The notes beneath the pieces were generated by a model, which had not been told where the DNA came from, did not search any database, and was given only the letters and a program-made list of their open reading frames with translations. 64,000 bases of DNA from Selenomonadales bacterium. Lineage in GTDB: Bacteria > Bacillota > Clostridia > Christensenellales > QALW01. A program made the translations under genes and the position numbers. The stretch covers positions 1 to 64,000 of the forward strand of contig QALW01000044.1 in the NCBI GenBank assembly GCA_003150515.1. The letters are read 5' to 3'. Positions 25,451 to 34,334 of this stretch are shown here, piece after piece; within the stretch, counting starts at the first letter, position 1, and every line of letters begins with the position of its first letter.

Positions 25451-26701
25451 ATGAAAGCGCAGGAGAAATTAAAGGCCAAATATGTTATAATAGGAAATTC
25501 TGCGGCGGCGGTGGGCGGAGTTGAGGGTATACGGGCGGTAGAACAAAAAGAGGATATTATATTGGTTTCCTCCGAACCTCATTTCACCTACTCCCGTCCG
25601 CTTATATCCTATCTGCTTGGCGGGCAGACGGATATGCAGCGTATAAAATACCGTTCGCCCGATTTTTATAAACAAAATAATGCCGCGCTCATGGCTGGGC
25701 GCACGGCGGTAAAAATAGAGGCGGATAAAAAAAGCGTGCTGCTGGAAAACGGAGACGTATTAAGCTATGAAAAGCTGCTTTATGCCGCCGGCAGCCGTCC
25801 GTTTATTCCCAATCTGGAGGGCCTGGAGCAGGTGAAAAATAAATTTACCTTTATGAGCCTGAATGACGCGCTGGCTTTAGAGCGGGCGGTTAATAAGCGG
25901 AGCAGGGTGCTCATAATGGGAGCGGGGCTTATAGGTTTAAAATGCGCAGAGGGGCTTTATGAGCGCGCGGGCAGCATAACGGTGGTGGATCTGGCGGACA
26001 GGGTGCTTTCCAGCATCCTGGATGAGCGCGGAGCGGCGATTATGCTTAAGCATCTTGAGGCTAAAGGTATAAAAGTAAAGCTGAACGCGGGCGTTAAGGC
26101 TTTTACTCCGGAGGGCGCGGTGCTGGAAAAAGAGCTGGTTCCGTTTGACGTGCTGGTTATAGCTGTGGGCGTGCGCCCCAATATAGAATTGCTCAAGGAT
26201 GCCGGCGCCGACTGCGGACGCGGCGTCATTGTGGATGAACATTCGCGCACCAGCCTTAAGGATGTATACGCCGCCGGGGACTGCACTCAATGCCGGATTC
26301 TCTCAAGCGGAGAAAGCAGGATTCTAGCCCTGCTGCCCAACGCCTATATGCAGGGGGAAACGGCCGGCCGCAGCATGGCGGGAGAGGAAGCGCGGTTTGT
26401 CCAGGCAGTGCCTATGAATTCCATGGGAGTTCTGGGCCTGCATATGGTAACCTGCGGCGTTTACGAGGGGCAAAGCGTTATATCGGACGCGGACGGGAAA
26501 TATAAGCGCTTGTTTGTAAAGGACGGCGTATTGAAGGGCTATATAATGCTGGGGGATGTAGAGCGCGCAGGAATTTATACATCGTTAATCCGCGAAGAAA
26601 TCCCTTTAAGCGGGATAAATTTTGAGCTGCTTGCGCAGGCTCCTCAGCTTATGGCTTTTTCCAGCCAGTATAGGCGAAGCAAGCTGGGAGAAAAGGTATA
26701 A
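25451..26701 (+). CDS. FAD/NAD(P)-dependent oxidoreductase, glutamate synthase associated
   Basis: This 416-aa pyridine nucleotide-disulfide oxidoreductase-like protein has an FAD Rossmann motif (YVIIGNSAAAVGGVEGIRA), a central NAD(P)-binding motif (VLIMGAGLIGLKCAEGL) and the second FAD motif (VYAAGDCTQC). It resembles NADH:rubredoxin/nitrite reductase FAD subunits and lacks the redox-active CxxxxC of disulfide reductases. In this operon it most likely feeds electrons from NAD(P)H to the ferredoxin and FMN subunits, replacing GltD. GGAGG precedes the ATG. Confidence 0.85.
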   Translation: MKAQEKLKAKYVIIGNSAAAVGGVEGIRAVEQKEDIILVSSEPHFTYSRPLISYLLGGQTDMQRIKYRSPDFYKQNNAALMAGRTAVKIEADKKSVLLENGDVLSYEKLLYAAGSRPFIPNLEGLEQVKNKFTFMSLNDALALERAVNKRSRVLIMGAGLIGLKCAEGLYERAGSITVVDLADRVLSSILDERGAAIMLKHLEAKGIKVKLNAGVKAFTPEGAVLEKELVPFDVLVIAVGVRPNIELLKDAGADCGRGVIVDEHSRTSLKDVYAAGDCTQCRILSSGESRILALLPNAYMQGETAGRSMAGEEARFVQAVPMNSMGVLGLHMVTCGVYEGQSVISDADGKYKRLFVKDGVLKGYIMLGDVERAGIYTSLIREEIPLSGINFELLAQAPQLMAFSSQYRRSKLGEKV

Positions 26702-26729
26702 ATCAGTTAATAAAGAGGAGAGATTTGCT

Positions 26730-27452
26730 ATGCTGAGAATAGACGCCAGGGAAGAGGATTACCGCCTGCTGAACGAGAAAATAAGGGAATGCTCCCAAAA
26801 GGAAATAACGCTGAATAATGTAATGGGGCAGAGGTATATTGGATGCGGCCTGGCAGGGCACCGGATTATTATAAACGGTACGCCCGGCAACGCCCTGGGC
26901 GCTTATTTGGACGGCGCCGAGCTGATTGTCAGGGGCAACGCTCAGGATGCGGCTGGAGATACCATGGATAGCGGGCTAATAGTTATAGAGGGAAATGCAG
27001 GGGACGCCGCGGGCTATGCCATGCGCGGAGGAGAGATTTTTATAAAGGGCAGCGTAGGCTACCGCGCCGGCATACATATGAAAGAATATAATCAAAAGCG
27101 GCCTGCGCTGGTAATAGGCGGGAGCGCGGGCAGCTTTTTAGGCGAATATCAGGCGGGAGGCGTTATAATAGTTTTAGGGCTGGGCTCCCGCGGGCCGATT
27201 GTGGGCAATTTCTGCGGAACAGGCATGCACGGGGGCGAGATTTTTCTCAGAGCAGAGCTGTTTGAGGGGGCCTTGCCTAAGCAGGTATGCGCGCGCAAGG
27301 CTCAGAAAGAAGATTTGGCCCGCATAGAGGGCTATATCAGAAGCTTCTGCGATTATTTTGATTATTCTTTTTCCGAAGTATTCCAGCATGAATTTCTGGT
27401 GCTTTCTCCTAATACCGGCAATCCGTACAGGCAGCTTTATACGCCCAACTGA
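26730..27452 (+). CDS. Glutamate synthase GXGXG-domain subunit (split GltB C-domain)
   Basis: A 240-aa right-handed beta-helix of GXGXG repeats (GNALGAYLDGAELIVRGNAQ, GLIVIEGNAGDAAGYAMRGG, GSVGYRAGIHM), as in the C-terminal domain of GltB and formylmethanofuran dehydrogenase C. It is the structural subunit that completes the split synthase. I chose the ATG at 26730, preceded by AGAGGAG; the longer frame overlaps the FAD gene in another register. It is the last gene of the operon, followed by a two-way terminator. Confidence 0.9.
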   Translation: MLRIDAREEDYRLLNEKIRECSQKEITLNNVMGQRYIGCGLAGHRIIINGTPGNALGAYLDGAELIVRGNAQDAAGDTMDSGLIVIEGNAGDAAGYAMRGGEIFIKGSVGYRAGIHMKEYNQKRPALVIGGSAGSFLGEYQAGGVIIVLGLGSRGPIVGNFCGTGMHGGEIFLRAELFEGALPKQVCARKAQKEDLARIEGYIRSFCDYFDYSFSEVFQHEFLVLSPNTGNPYRQLYTPN

Positions 27453-27555
27453 TTTTCTTTTATAAGGACGCCCGAAAGGATAAAGCCCTCTGCATGGTAG
27501 TATGTTCGGGGATTCAGCCTGTTTATCCGGAAATTGGGGCGTCTGCGCGCAGTAA

Positions 27556-27599
27556 AAAAAGCCTCCGTCCCGTTTATATTTTAGGGACGGAGGCTTTTT
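27556..27599. terminator. Bidirectional intrinsic terminator
   Basis: Arms 27556-27571 and 27584-27599 are exact complements (16 bp) ending in A- and T-tracts on either side of a 12-nt loop. It serves the convergent glutamate synthase operon and the 904-aa lipoprotein gene. Confidence 0.9.
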
Positions 27600-27602
27600 G
27601 GT

Positions 27603-30317
27603 TTATTCTTTAACCAGTCTGTAGCTGTATTCCGCTTGGGGTTCGCCCGAATGCTCGACGTTAAAGGTTAATTCGTACCAACCGCTTTGGGCGTTATAAT
27701 AGGTTTGCCAGTAATCGTTGCCCAGATAGGACTGATCTATTTTAGTCCATTGTCCGTCTTTAAGAGTTTCCAGCCTGTAGCCCGAATAGGAGGGCACGTT
27801 GGTAAAGGTAAGGGGTATATAGCTTATGCCGCCCTTTACAGTAATCTGGGCGAGCACGTCCTGAGCCTGGACGCATTTAACCTCAATGGGGTATTGGCGG
27901 GTAATTTCTCCCAGCTCCGCCCAGGCGTGGATTTTGCCGCCCATAGCGTAGCGGTAGGCTAATTTCCAGGTGTTGAATTCCTCTGCGGGTATGCTTTTAA
28001 TTACGGGGCTGTCAAAATAGAAGCTGGAGAGGGATATGGGCAGATTGATATATTCCACGGCGCCCCGGACCGTGCTGCCCGCCTTGATTACATTTCCCGC
28101 TTCGGCCGGGGGGCAGAGCTCCACCAGGGTGGAATTGCCGCAGAACATCTCTGTGCTGCGCAGATTAAAGGCGGGCTTGGAATAGTTTTTTCCGTTCAGC
28201 TCCGCTTCAAAGGACAGCAGATTGAGCATGCGGTTGGCGGTTTTGGCGTCAAAATAGTCTGAATTGATTTTGGTATAGCTGTCGGTAAAGGCAATCCACA
28301 TTCCTTCTCCGGGCACATCTATGCGCTGCATGCCGTTTGAGCCTATATAGCCCGCCGTGTCATACACGGGGATTTCTGCTTCCGCGCCGTAGGTTTCTCC
28401 GGCTATGGTATATTCAATAGGGCCGTCGTCATTTCCTATGGTTATGCCGTGCCAGCGGCCGCTGTTATGGTTATCCGCGCCCAATTGATAAAAGGCCATT
28501 CTTTCAAAGCTTACGTCCTTAACAAAGCGGTATTCAAAAATATGAGTGGCGCGGGAGACGTCGTTGGTGCGGCCGAGATAGGTTTTCAGAGTAAATTCCA
28601 CGGCGTTGTCCTTGGTTATACCGGTAAATATAACCTCGGCGAGATTGGGCGCGTAATTTTTATAAAAAACTCTTACGTTTTTAAAGCCTACTATGCCTGA
28701 GGTATTTGTTCCGTCCTTGCCGTAATATAGGAAATTGCCTCCGCCGTTATTGGTGCCCCAGACGTATTCCTGGCCTTGGTCAAAGGGATCAAAGCCCACG
28801 CCGCGGACATCGTTAATAAAGGCCAAGCCGCAGGTCTGGTCGGGGTCATAGCAGAAGGCTTCTCCGCTTGAGCCAATGGTGCTGGTCTGCCAGACTTGAT
28901 GCGTGCTGTAGGCCGGCCAGCCAATCAGGCAAAGCTGGGCGTGGCTGGCCACGTTTACGGTACCCCAGTTATTAAAGGCGTTCATATATTCGTAGGTAAC
29001 GCTGGAATTGGCGGGCACCTCCAGATAGGTATATCCATGGTACCAGGAGCCGTCCAGGCCTTTATACCACTGCGCTTTAGTTACCGAGCTGTCAAATGGG
29101 TGCCAGTTCTTGGATATCTGTATGGGCACGCCCAGCGGCTCGCCCGTGTCGATATCCCTCAGCATCGGGCCGAAGCCTTCTACGGCGAAGGCGCCGCTTT
29201 TTTCAAACATTAGGGGAACGGTTATTGTTTGCTCTGAGGGGTTCTGGATGGTGAAGCTTACTCTGTCGCAGGCGTTTTGGTTTTGTTCCTGGGCAAAGGC
29301 CGTGCCCTTAGCGCTGACCATGCGGTTTGTATTCATAACCCAAACGCCTCTGTCCGCGTCAAATTGCACAGGCACTTCTCTTCCTTCCCGCGGAGCGATC
29401 TGGCTGGCGCTGATATTTAAAGAGGCTATGGCGTTATATTGCTCGATATCCGCTTGGGATGGGGAGACGCTGGGAATGATTATAGCGCCGAAGCCCTGAA
29501 ATTCATATTGTTTGAGGGATATTCCCGAGCAGCTCATAGTGAGGGTTTTTGAGGCCTGTTCATAGGAGAGGGAGGCGTTCTGGCTGGGCAGTATAATTGA
29601 AAGGCCGGAGCCGTCCGGGGCCTTGAGAATTATTTCCCGTCCGTTCTGCGAGGGCGAGCCGGTCATCTCTTCTGAAAATTCGAATGAATAGGTGAGGGTT
29701 GCGTCTGCAATATCATGCTGGGCAAAAAGCTGAAAATTAAGCGCAAAATACTCCGGCAGGGCTTTAATTTCCGTACGGCCTATAAAGCTGTTTGTGCGTT
29801 TGCCGGAAGAATCTGCAAAAATCATGGCTGCGGCGTCAAAGGATTGCATATACTGGCCTGATTCTATTATCCGCATATTGATTGTATTGTATTGCGCGGG
29901 CTCTATGATATCTGTGAAAACATATTCGTCGTCGTTTATTTTTACCGAACTGAAAGTGCTTACCTGAGGCAGGCTGTTTATAACCGAGGCATTTTGAGTC
30001 ATAACTTCGGACTGGCTGTATTCATCTTTCAAGGCGCCTATTCGGTTTATCATTCCGTTAGAGCCGTTGACGCTTATTCCGTAATAGCCTGTTTGGACAA
30101 AAAATTTATTATTCGGGGCGGTGCCCGTTCCTTCGGGCCACCAGGAGTATGCATAATCTCTTACGTCGGGCTGCTGGGAGTAAGTATTGCCTACATAGGG
30201 GTTTAATTCGGAGCCTTGTTCGGGTGAAACGCTGGGAGAAGGCGAAGGGTTATCGGCGCATGAGGCCAGGGAGAGACCTATTGCTCCGGTGAGCAATAAT
30301 ACGGCGACTTTTTTCAT
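27603..30317 (-). CDS. Large surface lipoprotein of unknown function
   Basis: This 904-aa protein has a lipoprotein signal (lipobox SLASC, Cys 20) and a short Ser/Pro linker. The rest is a long beta-strand-rich, aromatic-rich body (many W, Y, G and N; for example WHPFDSSVTKAQWYKGLDGS). That composition resembles carbohydrate-active or carbohydrate-binding proteins, but I recognise no family and no catalytic motif. The C-terminal about 90 residues look like one fibronectin-like sandwich. It is transcribed alone from its own promoter and stops at a two-way terminator. I call it unknown; glycan binding is only a guess. Confidence 0.85.
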   Translation of the reverse strand: MKKVAVLLLTGAIGLSLASCADNPSPSPSVSPEQGSELNPYVGNTYSQQPDVRDYAYSWWPEGTGTAPNNKFFVQTGYYGISVNGSNGMINRIGALKDEYSQSEVMTQNASVINSLPQVSTFSSVKINDDEYVFTDIIEPAQYNTINMRIIESGQYMQSFDAAAMIFADSSGKRTNSFIGRTEIKALPEYFALNFQLFAQHDIADATLTYSFEFSEEMTGSPSQNGREIILKAPDGSGLSIILPSQNASLSYEQASKTLTMSCSGISLKQYEFQGFGAIIIPSVSPSQADIEQYNAIASLNISASQIAPREGREVPVQFDADRGVWVMNTNRMVSAKGTAFAQEQNQNACDRVSFTIQNPSEQTITVPLMFEKSGAFAVEGFGPMLRDIDTGEPLGVPIQISKNWHPFDSSVTKAQWYKGLDGSWYHGYTYLEVPANSSVTYEYMNAFNNWGTVNVASHAQLCLIGWPAYSTHQVWQTSTIGSSGEAFCYDPDQTCGLAFINDVRGVGFDPFDQGQEYVWGTNNGGGNFLYYGKDGTNTSGIVGFKNVRVFYKNYAPNLAEVIFTGITKDNAVEFTLKTYLGRTNDVSRATHIFEYRFVKDVSFERMAFYQLGADNHNSGRWHGITIGNDDGPIEYTIAGETYGAEAEIPVYDTAGYIGSNGMQRIDVPGEGMWIAFTDSYTKINSDYFDAKTANRMLNLLSFEAELNGKNYSKPAFNLRSTEMFCGNSTLVELCPPAEAGNVIKAGSTVRGAVEYINLPISLSSFYFDSPVIKSIPAEEFNTWKLAYRYAMGGKIHAWAELGEITRQYPIEVKCVQAQDVLAQITVKGGISYIPLTFTNVPSYSGYRLETLKDGQWTKIDQSYLGNDYWQTYYNAQSGWYELTFNVEHSGEPQAEYSYRLVKE

Positions 30318-30348
30318 AATATTTCTCCTTCATAATTTAATTGCAATT

Positions 30349-30378
30349 ATTATAAGCAATTTAAAAGCGGAATGTCAA
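30349..30378 (-). promoter_or_regulatory. Promoter of the 904-aa lipoprotein gene
   Basis: On the minus strand: TTGACA (30378-30373), an 18-nt spacer, then TATAAT (30354-30349). Confidence 0.65.
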
Positions 30379-30410
30379 TATGGAAGTTTATTTTTTTATT
30401 TGGCGGCGGC

Positions 30411-30541
30411 ATCCCGCCCGTTTCTCCGCAGGCGCTTAAGCGCCTGCGGAGAAACAATAATGAGGCCGGCCTAGGCCGGCCGCTCTGTCCGCGGCCCATG
30501 TCCGCCGCGGACAGAGCTTTTATATAGAGCCCACCCGCGCC
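30411..30541 (+). repeat. Multi-hairpin mosaic element, AATAATG/CATGTCC subfamily
   Basis: Order: entry CCCGCCCG; hairpin 1, a perfect 34-bp palindrome (30421-30454); linker CAATAATGA; hairpin 2, GGCCGGCC-ta-GGCCGGCC (30464-30481); hairpin 3, 14-bp arms (30482-30495 with 30504-30517) around the loop ccatgtcc; exit TTTTATATAGAGCCCACCCG. Linker, loop and end motifs recur at 31796 and 58034 (minus), but none of the stem sequences do. Confidence 0.85.
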
Positions 30542-30580
30542 GCTGAGAGACGCTGGGAAGGAGCAGCGAACGGTGGCCGG

Positions 30581-30742
30581 GGGCGGGCGGGAAAGATAAA
30601 GGGCGCCGGGCGCAAATTATGCGCCCGGCGCCGTGCGGCTTAAGCCGCACACATTTTATGCCCCAACTGGCGCCAGAGGGTTTCCTCTGGCGCCAGTTGG
30701 GGCCGTCCGGCCATCAGCCGGACGCGGGTGGGTTAAGCCCCC
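30581..30742 (-). repeat. Multi-hairpin mosaic element, four-hairpin subfamily
   Basis: Read on the minus strand: entry ggggcttaacccacccgc; hairpin 0, GTCCGGC/GCCGGAC; hairpin 1, 19-bp perfect arms (30661-30679 with 30684-30702); a linker; hairpin 2, an 18-bp palindrome (30633-30650); hairpin 3, 12-bp arms (30602-30613 with 30621-30632); exit CTTTATCTTTCCCGCCCG. It matches the element at 50961 in entry, hairpin 0 and exit. It lies tail-to-tail with the element at 30411, with 40 bp between them. Confidence 0.85.
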
Positions 30743-30772
30743 GCATAAAATATGCATGATAAGTTTATTTAA

Positions 30773-31483
30773 TTATTTCAGGCTATTAATATATGCTAGT
30801 TCTGTTGAATTTAATTCACGGTATGCCCCAGAAGATAATTTGCCAAGATTAATATTTCCTATGCGTATACGCATAAGGCTGAGAAGTTCTTTATCTATTG
30901 CTTCAAGCATCTTGCGCACCTCTCTATTACGTCCCTCGTGTATTGTAATAGAAAGAGTAACCGTGTGCTGCGTGCCCCCTGTTACTGACACTTTAGCGGG
31001 AGCGGTAGTAATGGTTTCCTCTATTTGCACGCCTCGTTCCAGTTTTAATATGTCCCGGCGGTCGATTTCGCCTTTTATAACGGCCAGATATTCCTTTTCT
31101 ATTTCATATTTAGGATGAGTGAGCCGATATGCGGCATCGCCGTCGTTAGTTAGCAGAATTAAGCCGCTGGTATTATAATCCAGACGGCCGACAGGATAAA
31201 GCCTATAAGGCAAATCAATAAGCTGGGTGACGGTAGGCCGCCCCTCAGGGTCGCTGGATGTGCTCATGACCTTTTCTGGTTTATTGAGCATTATGTATAC
31301 ATTTTTGGATTCTGCTTGCAGAATTTTCCCATCCAGTTCAACCTGGTCTGAAGGAGAAACAGTGGTGCCCAGCTGGGTGGTTATCTCTCCGTTTACCTTA
31401 ACTCTGCCCTGAAGTATATATTCTTCGCATTTTCTGCGGGAGGCTGCGCCGCAGCGAGCCATATATTTTTGCAGTCGTTCCAT
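30773..31483 (-). CDS. rluB: Ribosomal large-subunit pseudouridine synthase, RluB/RsuA family
   Basis: This 236-aa protein has an N-terminal S4 RNA-binding domain (LQKYMARCGAASRRKCEEYI) and the RsuA-type catalytic domain with GRLDYNTSGLILLTNDGD (catalytic Asp) and EGRNREVRKML. It isomerises a uridine in rRNA; RluB modifies U2605 of 23S rRNA (E. coli numbering). AAAGGA precedes the ATG. It is flanked by mosaic repeat elements on both sides. Confidence 0.9.
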   Translation of the reverse strand: MERLQKYMARCGAASRRKCEEYILQGRVKVNGEITTQLGTTVSPSDQVELDGKILQAESKNVYIMLNKPEKVMSTSSDPEGRPTVTQLIDLPYRLYPVGRLDYNTSGLILLTNDGDAAYRLTHPKYEIEKEYLAVIKGEIDRRDILKLERGVQIEETITTAPAKVSVTGGTQHTVTLSITIHEGRNREVRKMLEAIDKELLSLMRIRIGNINLGKLSSGAYRELNSTELAYINSLK

Positions 31484-31725
31484 GAGTATCCTTTCAAAAA
31501 AGTATTATGCAGGCATACTGCGCAGTTTGGGCACGCGCTAAGCCGCGGGTGGGTTTATATTAAAAATGCGCCTGATAAACGCGTATAGAAAACGGCGCAC
31601 TATTAGGCCACTAAAACAAATTATATATATTTGATTTCTGGGCGCATTTTGGGCGCCGCAGTCAATTTCTAGGGGACGTTTTAGCTTGGCAAGAGTTACA
31701 GCCTATATGGGAAATAGAGGCTGGC

Positions 31726-31752
31726 GCGCCCTCCTTTAAAGGGCGGGGCGGC
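31726..31752 (+). repeat. Short palindromic repeat (CTCCTTTAAAGGG family)
   Basis: Core GCCCTCCTTTAAAGGGCGGG. It lies about 45 bp before the entry of the mosaic element at 31796, in the same relative orientation as the copies at 45973 and 58195. The rest of 31484-31725 shows no gene or clear signal. Confidence 0.7.
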
Positions 31753-31795
31753 GTTGTATTAATTAGGAAAGCAAAATTATACAGCGGGGGCTCTT

Positions 31796-31931
31796 GCCCG
31801 CCCGTTTTTTCTGCCTAACGGCCGAAAAAACAATAATGAGGCCGTGCTTAGCACGGCCGGCAGTTCAGCTGCGCGCGGCCCATGTCCGCCGCGCGCAGCT
31901 GAACTGCTCTTTATATTTCCCGCCCGCCCCC
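31796..31931 (+). repeat. Multi-hairpin mosaic element, AATAATG/CATGTCC subfamily
   Basis: Entry GCCCGCCCG; hairpin 1, 11-bp arms with one mismatch (31805-31815 with 31820-31830); linker CAATAATGA; hairpin 2, GGCCGTGC-tta-GCACGGCC; hairpin 3, 20-bp perfect arms (31860-31879 with 31888-31907) around ccatgtcc; exit TTTATATTTCCCGCCCG. Same scaffold as 30411, with different stems. Confidence 0.85.
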
Positions 31932-31941
31932 TTTAGGCGTC

Positions 31942-33612
31942 CTAGTCTTTTTTGCCGTATTGCTGCTTATCCCGCTCTCTAATATCTTTGCGTTTCAGTT
32001 TTCCGCTGATGGTCTTTTCTATATCATCTACAAATTCAATAATCCGCGGATATTTATATGGCGCCGTAACCCTTTTAACATGGTTCTGCAGCTCTTTTTT
32101 CAACTGTTCGCTGGGCTGATAGCCCTTTGCAAGAGCAACAGTGGCCTTGACAAGCTGTCCTCTGTCCGGATCAGGCACGCCGGTAATCGCGCATTCAAGC
32201 ACCGCAGGATGCTCCAGCAGCGCGCTTTCTACCTCAAACGGCCCAATTCTGTAGCCCGAGCTCTTTATAACGTCGTCCGCGCGCCCTATAAAGTAATAGA
32301 AGCCCTCTTCATCCCGCCAGGCAACGTCTCCTGTATAATATAATCCGTCGTGCCATGCCGACTGCGTGTTGGCCTGGTCCTTATAATATCCGCAGAACAG
32401 CCCTGCCGGCTTGCCCTTATCGGTATGTATTACTATCTGTCCTTCTTCGCCGGCGCCTACCGGACGGCCGTTATCGTCCACCAAATCTACGTTTAAAAGT
32501 GGATTGGGTTTGCCTGTCGAGCCTTCCCTGGGCTGCATGAAGTGGCAGGTGGCCAAAATAGGCGTGCCCTCGCTTTGGCCGAACGCTTCATATATTTTAT
32601 GCCCGGTTATCTGCTGCCAGCGCCGGAGCACTTCGGGATTAAGCGGCTCGCCGGCCGTGGTGCAGTGAGTTATAGAGGAAAAATCCAAGCCGGATAAATC
32701 CTCTTTTATTAATGAGCGGTAAATGGTGGGCGGGGCGCAGAAGGTGTTCACTTTATGCCTGCATACCGCCTCAATCAGCTCCAGCGGATGGAATTTCCCG
32801 TCGTAGTCGTATACAAACTGCGCGCTGCCCGCAATCCATTGCCCATAGCATTTGCCCCAGCCGCATTTTGCCCAGCCCGTGTCCGCAACAGAAATATGCA
32901 GGCCGTCATCCAATACCTTGTGCCAATAGACGGCGGTGAATATATGTCCCAGCGGATAGTTGTAGTCGTGCAGCACCATCTTGGGCATGCCGGTGGTGCC
33001 CGAGGTGAAGAACATCAGCATGGGCTCCGCTCCGCCGGCGCGTTCAAAAGGCGTAAAATTCTCCTCTCCGCTGTTAAGCAGCTCATAAAAATCTATCCAG
33101 CCAGGCCGCTTCTGCCCAAGAGCCACTTTGAATTCCAGCGTGGGCGACTGCTCCTGAGATTGGTCCACATGCTCTGTGATAAAAGGATCCGAATCGGCTA
33201 TTACCATGCGTACTCCCGCGGCATTATTGCGGTAGATTACGTCTTTTTTGGTCAGCATGTGGGTGGCTGGAATTATCACAGCGCCCAGCTTGTGCAGCGC
33301 GGGATAGGTTATCCAATATTCCGCGCGGCGCTTGAGGATGACCATTATAAAATCGCCCTTTTTTATGCCCAGCTTCTGAAGCGCGCTGGCCAGCTTGTTG
33401 CTCAAAAGGGAGATGTCCTTAAAGGAATATTCGCGCTCCTCCCCCTTGTCGTTGCACCAGACCAGCGCCCGCTTATCGGGCTGAAGACGGGCGTATTCAT
33501 CCACAACGTCAAAACCGAAATTGAAATTTTCCGGTATGCGGAGGGCCAGTTTCTCCTTCATGCTCTCATAATCATTAAAATCAGCGTTTAAATATCTGTC
33601 GGTAAAATTCAT
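31942..33612 (-). CDS. AMP-forming acyl-CoA synthetase
   Basis: This 556-aa ANL-superfamily enzyme activates a carboxylic acid as acyl-AMP and then acyl-CoA. Motifs: the P-loop FFTSGTTGMPKM, YEAFGQSEGT, TGDVAWRDEEGFYYFIGRAD, SSGYRIGPFEVES, and the catalytic lysine in ISGKLKRKD. It resembles medium-chain/acetyl-CoA synthetase-like enzymes; the acyl group is not predictable. I chose the ATG at 33612 (GAGG 10 nt upstream); a TTG at 33621 is possible. It follows the XRE-cupin regulator gene by 20 bp, a common arrangement in anaerobes, so that regulator probably controls it. Confidence 0.9.
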   Translation of the reverse strand: MNFTDRYLNADFNDYESMKEKLALRIPENFNFGFDVVDEYARLQPDKRALVWCNDKGEEREYSFKDISLLSNKLASALQKLGIKKGDFIMVILKRRAEYWITYPALHKLGAVIIPATHMLTKKDVIYRNNAAGVRMVIADSDPFITEHVDQSQEQSPTLEFKVALGQKRPGWIDFYELLNSGEENFTPFERAGGAEPMLMFFTSGTTGMPKMVLHDYNYPLGHIFTAVYWHKVLDDGLHISVADTGWAKCGWGKCYGQWIAGSAQFVYDYDGKFHPLELIEAVCRHKVNTFCAPPTIYRSLIKEDLSGLDFSSITHCTTAGEPLNPEVLRRWQQITGHKIYEAFGQSEGTPILATCHFMQPREGSTGKPNPLLNVDLVDDNGRPVGAGEEGQIVIHTDKGKPAGLFCGYYKDQANTQSAWHDGLYYTGDVAWRDEEGFYYFIGRADDVIKSSGYRIGPFEVESALLEHPAVLECAITGVPDPDRGQLVKATVALAKGYQPSEQLKKELQNHVKRVTAPYKYPRIIEFVDDIEKTISGKLKRKDIRERDKQQYGKKD

Positions 33613-33631
33613 TTTCTGCAATCCTCAAAGC

Positions 33632-34186
33632 TTATAGTATAATAGCCAGGAACGTGGCATCTTCCTCTCCCACAGAACGCATGCCGTGGGGCTGGCTGGA
33701 ATCAAAATATATGCAGTCTCCCTCATTGAGAATAAATTCTTCCTCTCCCAGCACCAGCTTCATCCTGCCCGAGAGCACATATTCAAATTCCTGCCCCTCG
33801 TGTATTGAAAGGCTTATAGGCTCGTCGTCCTTTTCGGGCGGCGCGGTAACAAAAAGAGGCTCCATGCGCTTGCCTATGAATTTATAGGCGAGGGAATTGT
33901 ATTTATACGCCTTGCGGCGGTCTATTTCTACTCCGTCTCCCTTGCGCACCAGCGTGTATTTATGCAGATGCGGATCTCCCCCCGTAAGGATGGTGGTCAG
34001 CTCTACGTTGTAAAAGCCAGCCAGGGCGTAAAGTACGCTTATGGGAATGTCAGCCCGGCCCTCTTCATAATCCAGATATTCTTCCGCCGTCACTCCGGCG
34101 GCCCGCGCCGCCTGCTCGACGGTGTATTCGCAGATTTGGCGCAGCTCTTTTATGCGTATGGAAATTTGCAGTATCTGCTCGGACAT
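33632..34186 (-). CDS. XRE-family regulator with C-terminal cupin domain
   Basis: This 184-aa protein has an N-terminal HTH (about 8-65) and a C-terminal cupin (about 110-184; EGQEFEYVLSGRMKLVLGEE and YFDSSQPHGMRS). The cupin usually senses a small molecule and tunes DNA binding. The ATG at 34186 has GGAGG upstream, so the frame to 34210 is not needed. It is co-transcribed with the acyl-CoA synthetase; the ligand may be the enzyme's substrate or product. Confidence 0.9.
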   Translation of the reverse strand: MSEQILQISIRIKELRQICEYTVEQAARAAGVTAEEYLDYEEGRADIPISVLYALAGFYNVELTTILTGGDPHLHKYTLVRKGDGVEIDRRKAYKYNSLAYKFIGKRMEPLFVTAPPEKDDEPISLSIHEGQEFEYVLSGRMKLVLGEEEFILNEGDCIYFDSSQPHGMRSVGEEDATFLAIIL

Positions 34187-34277
34187 TTTTATTTGCCTCC
34201 CTGTTATCAATTTTACCCTGCGGCCGGCTGGCCGGAGGGGAGAAAATGCGCGGCCGCGCTTAATTTAAGGATGAAAA

Positions 34278-34319
34278 GCGCTCGGCCGGAAAGCCCGTTT
34301 AACGGCGCCGGAGCGCTGA
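34278..34319 (-). terminator. GC-rich hairpin between htpG and the XRE-cupin gene
   Basis: AGCGCTC near 34278 pairs with GAGCGCT near 34319, with an extra GGC/GCC pairing that has one bulge. There is no T-tract, so it is a weak candidate terminator. Confidence 0.35.
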
Positions 34320-34334
34320 AGGCGTTCCGCAAGA

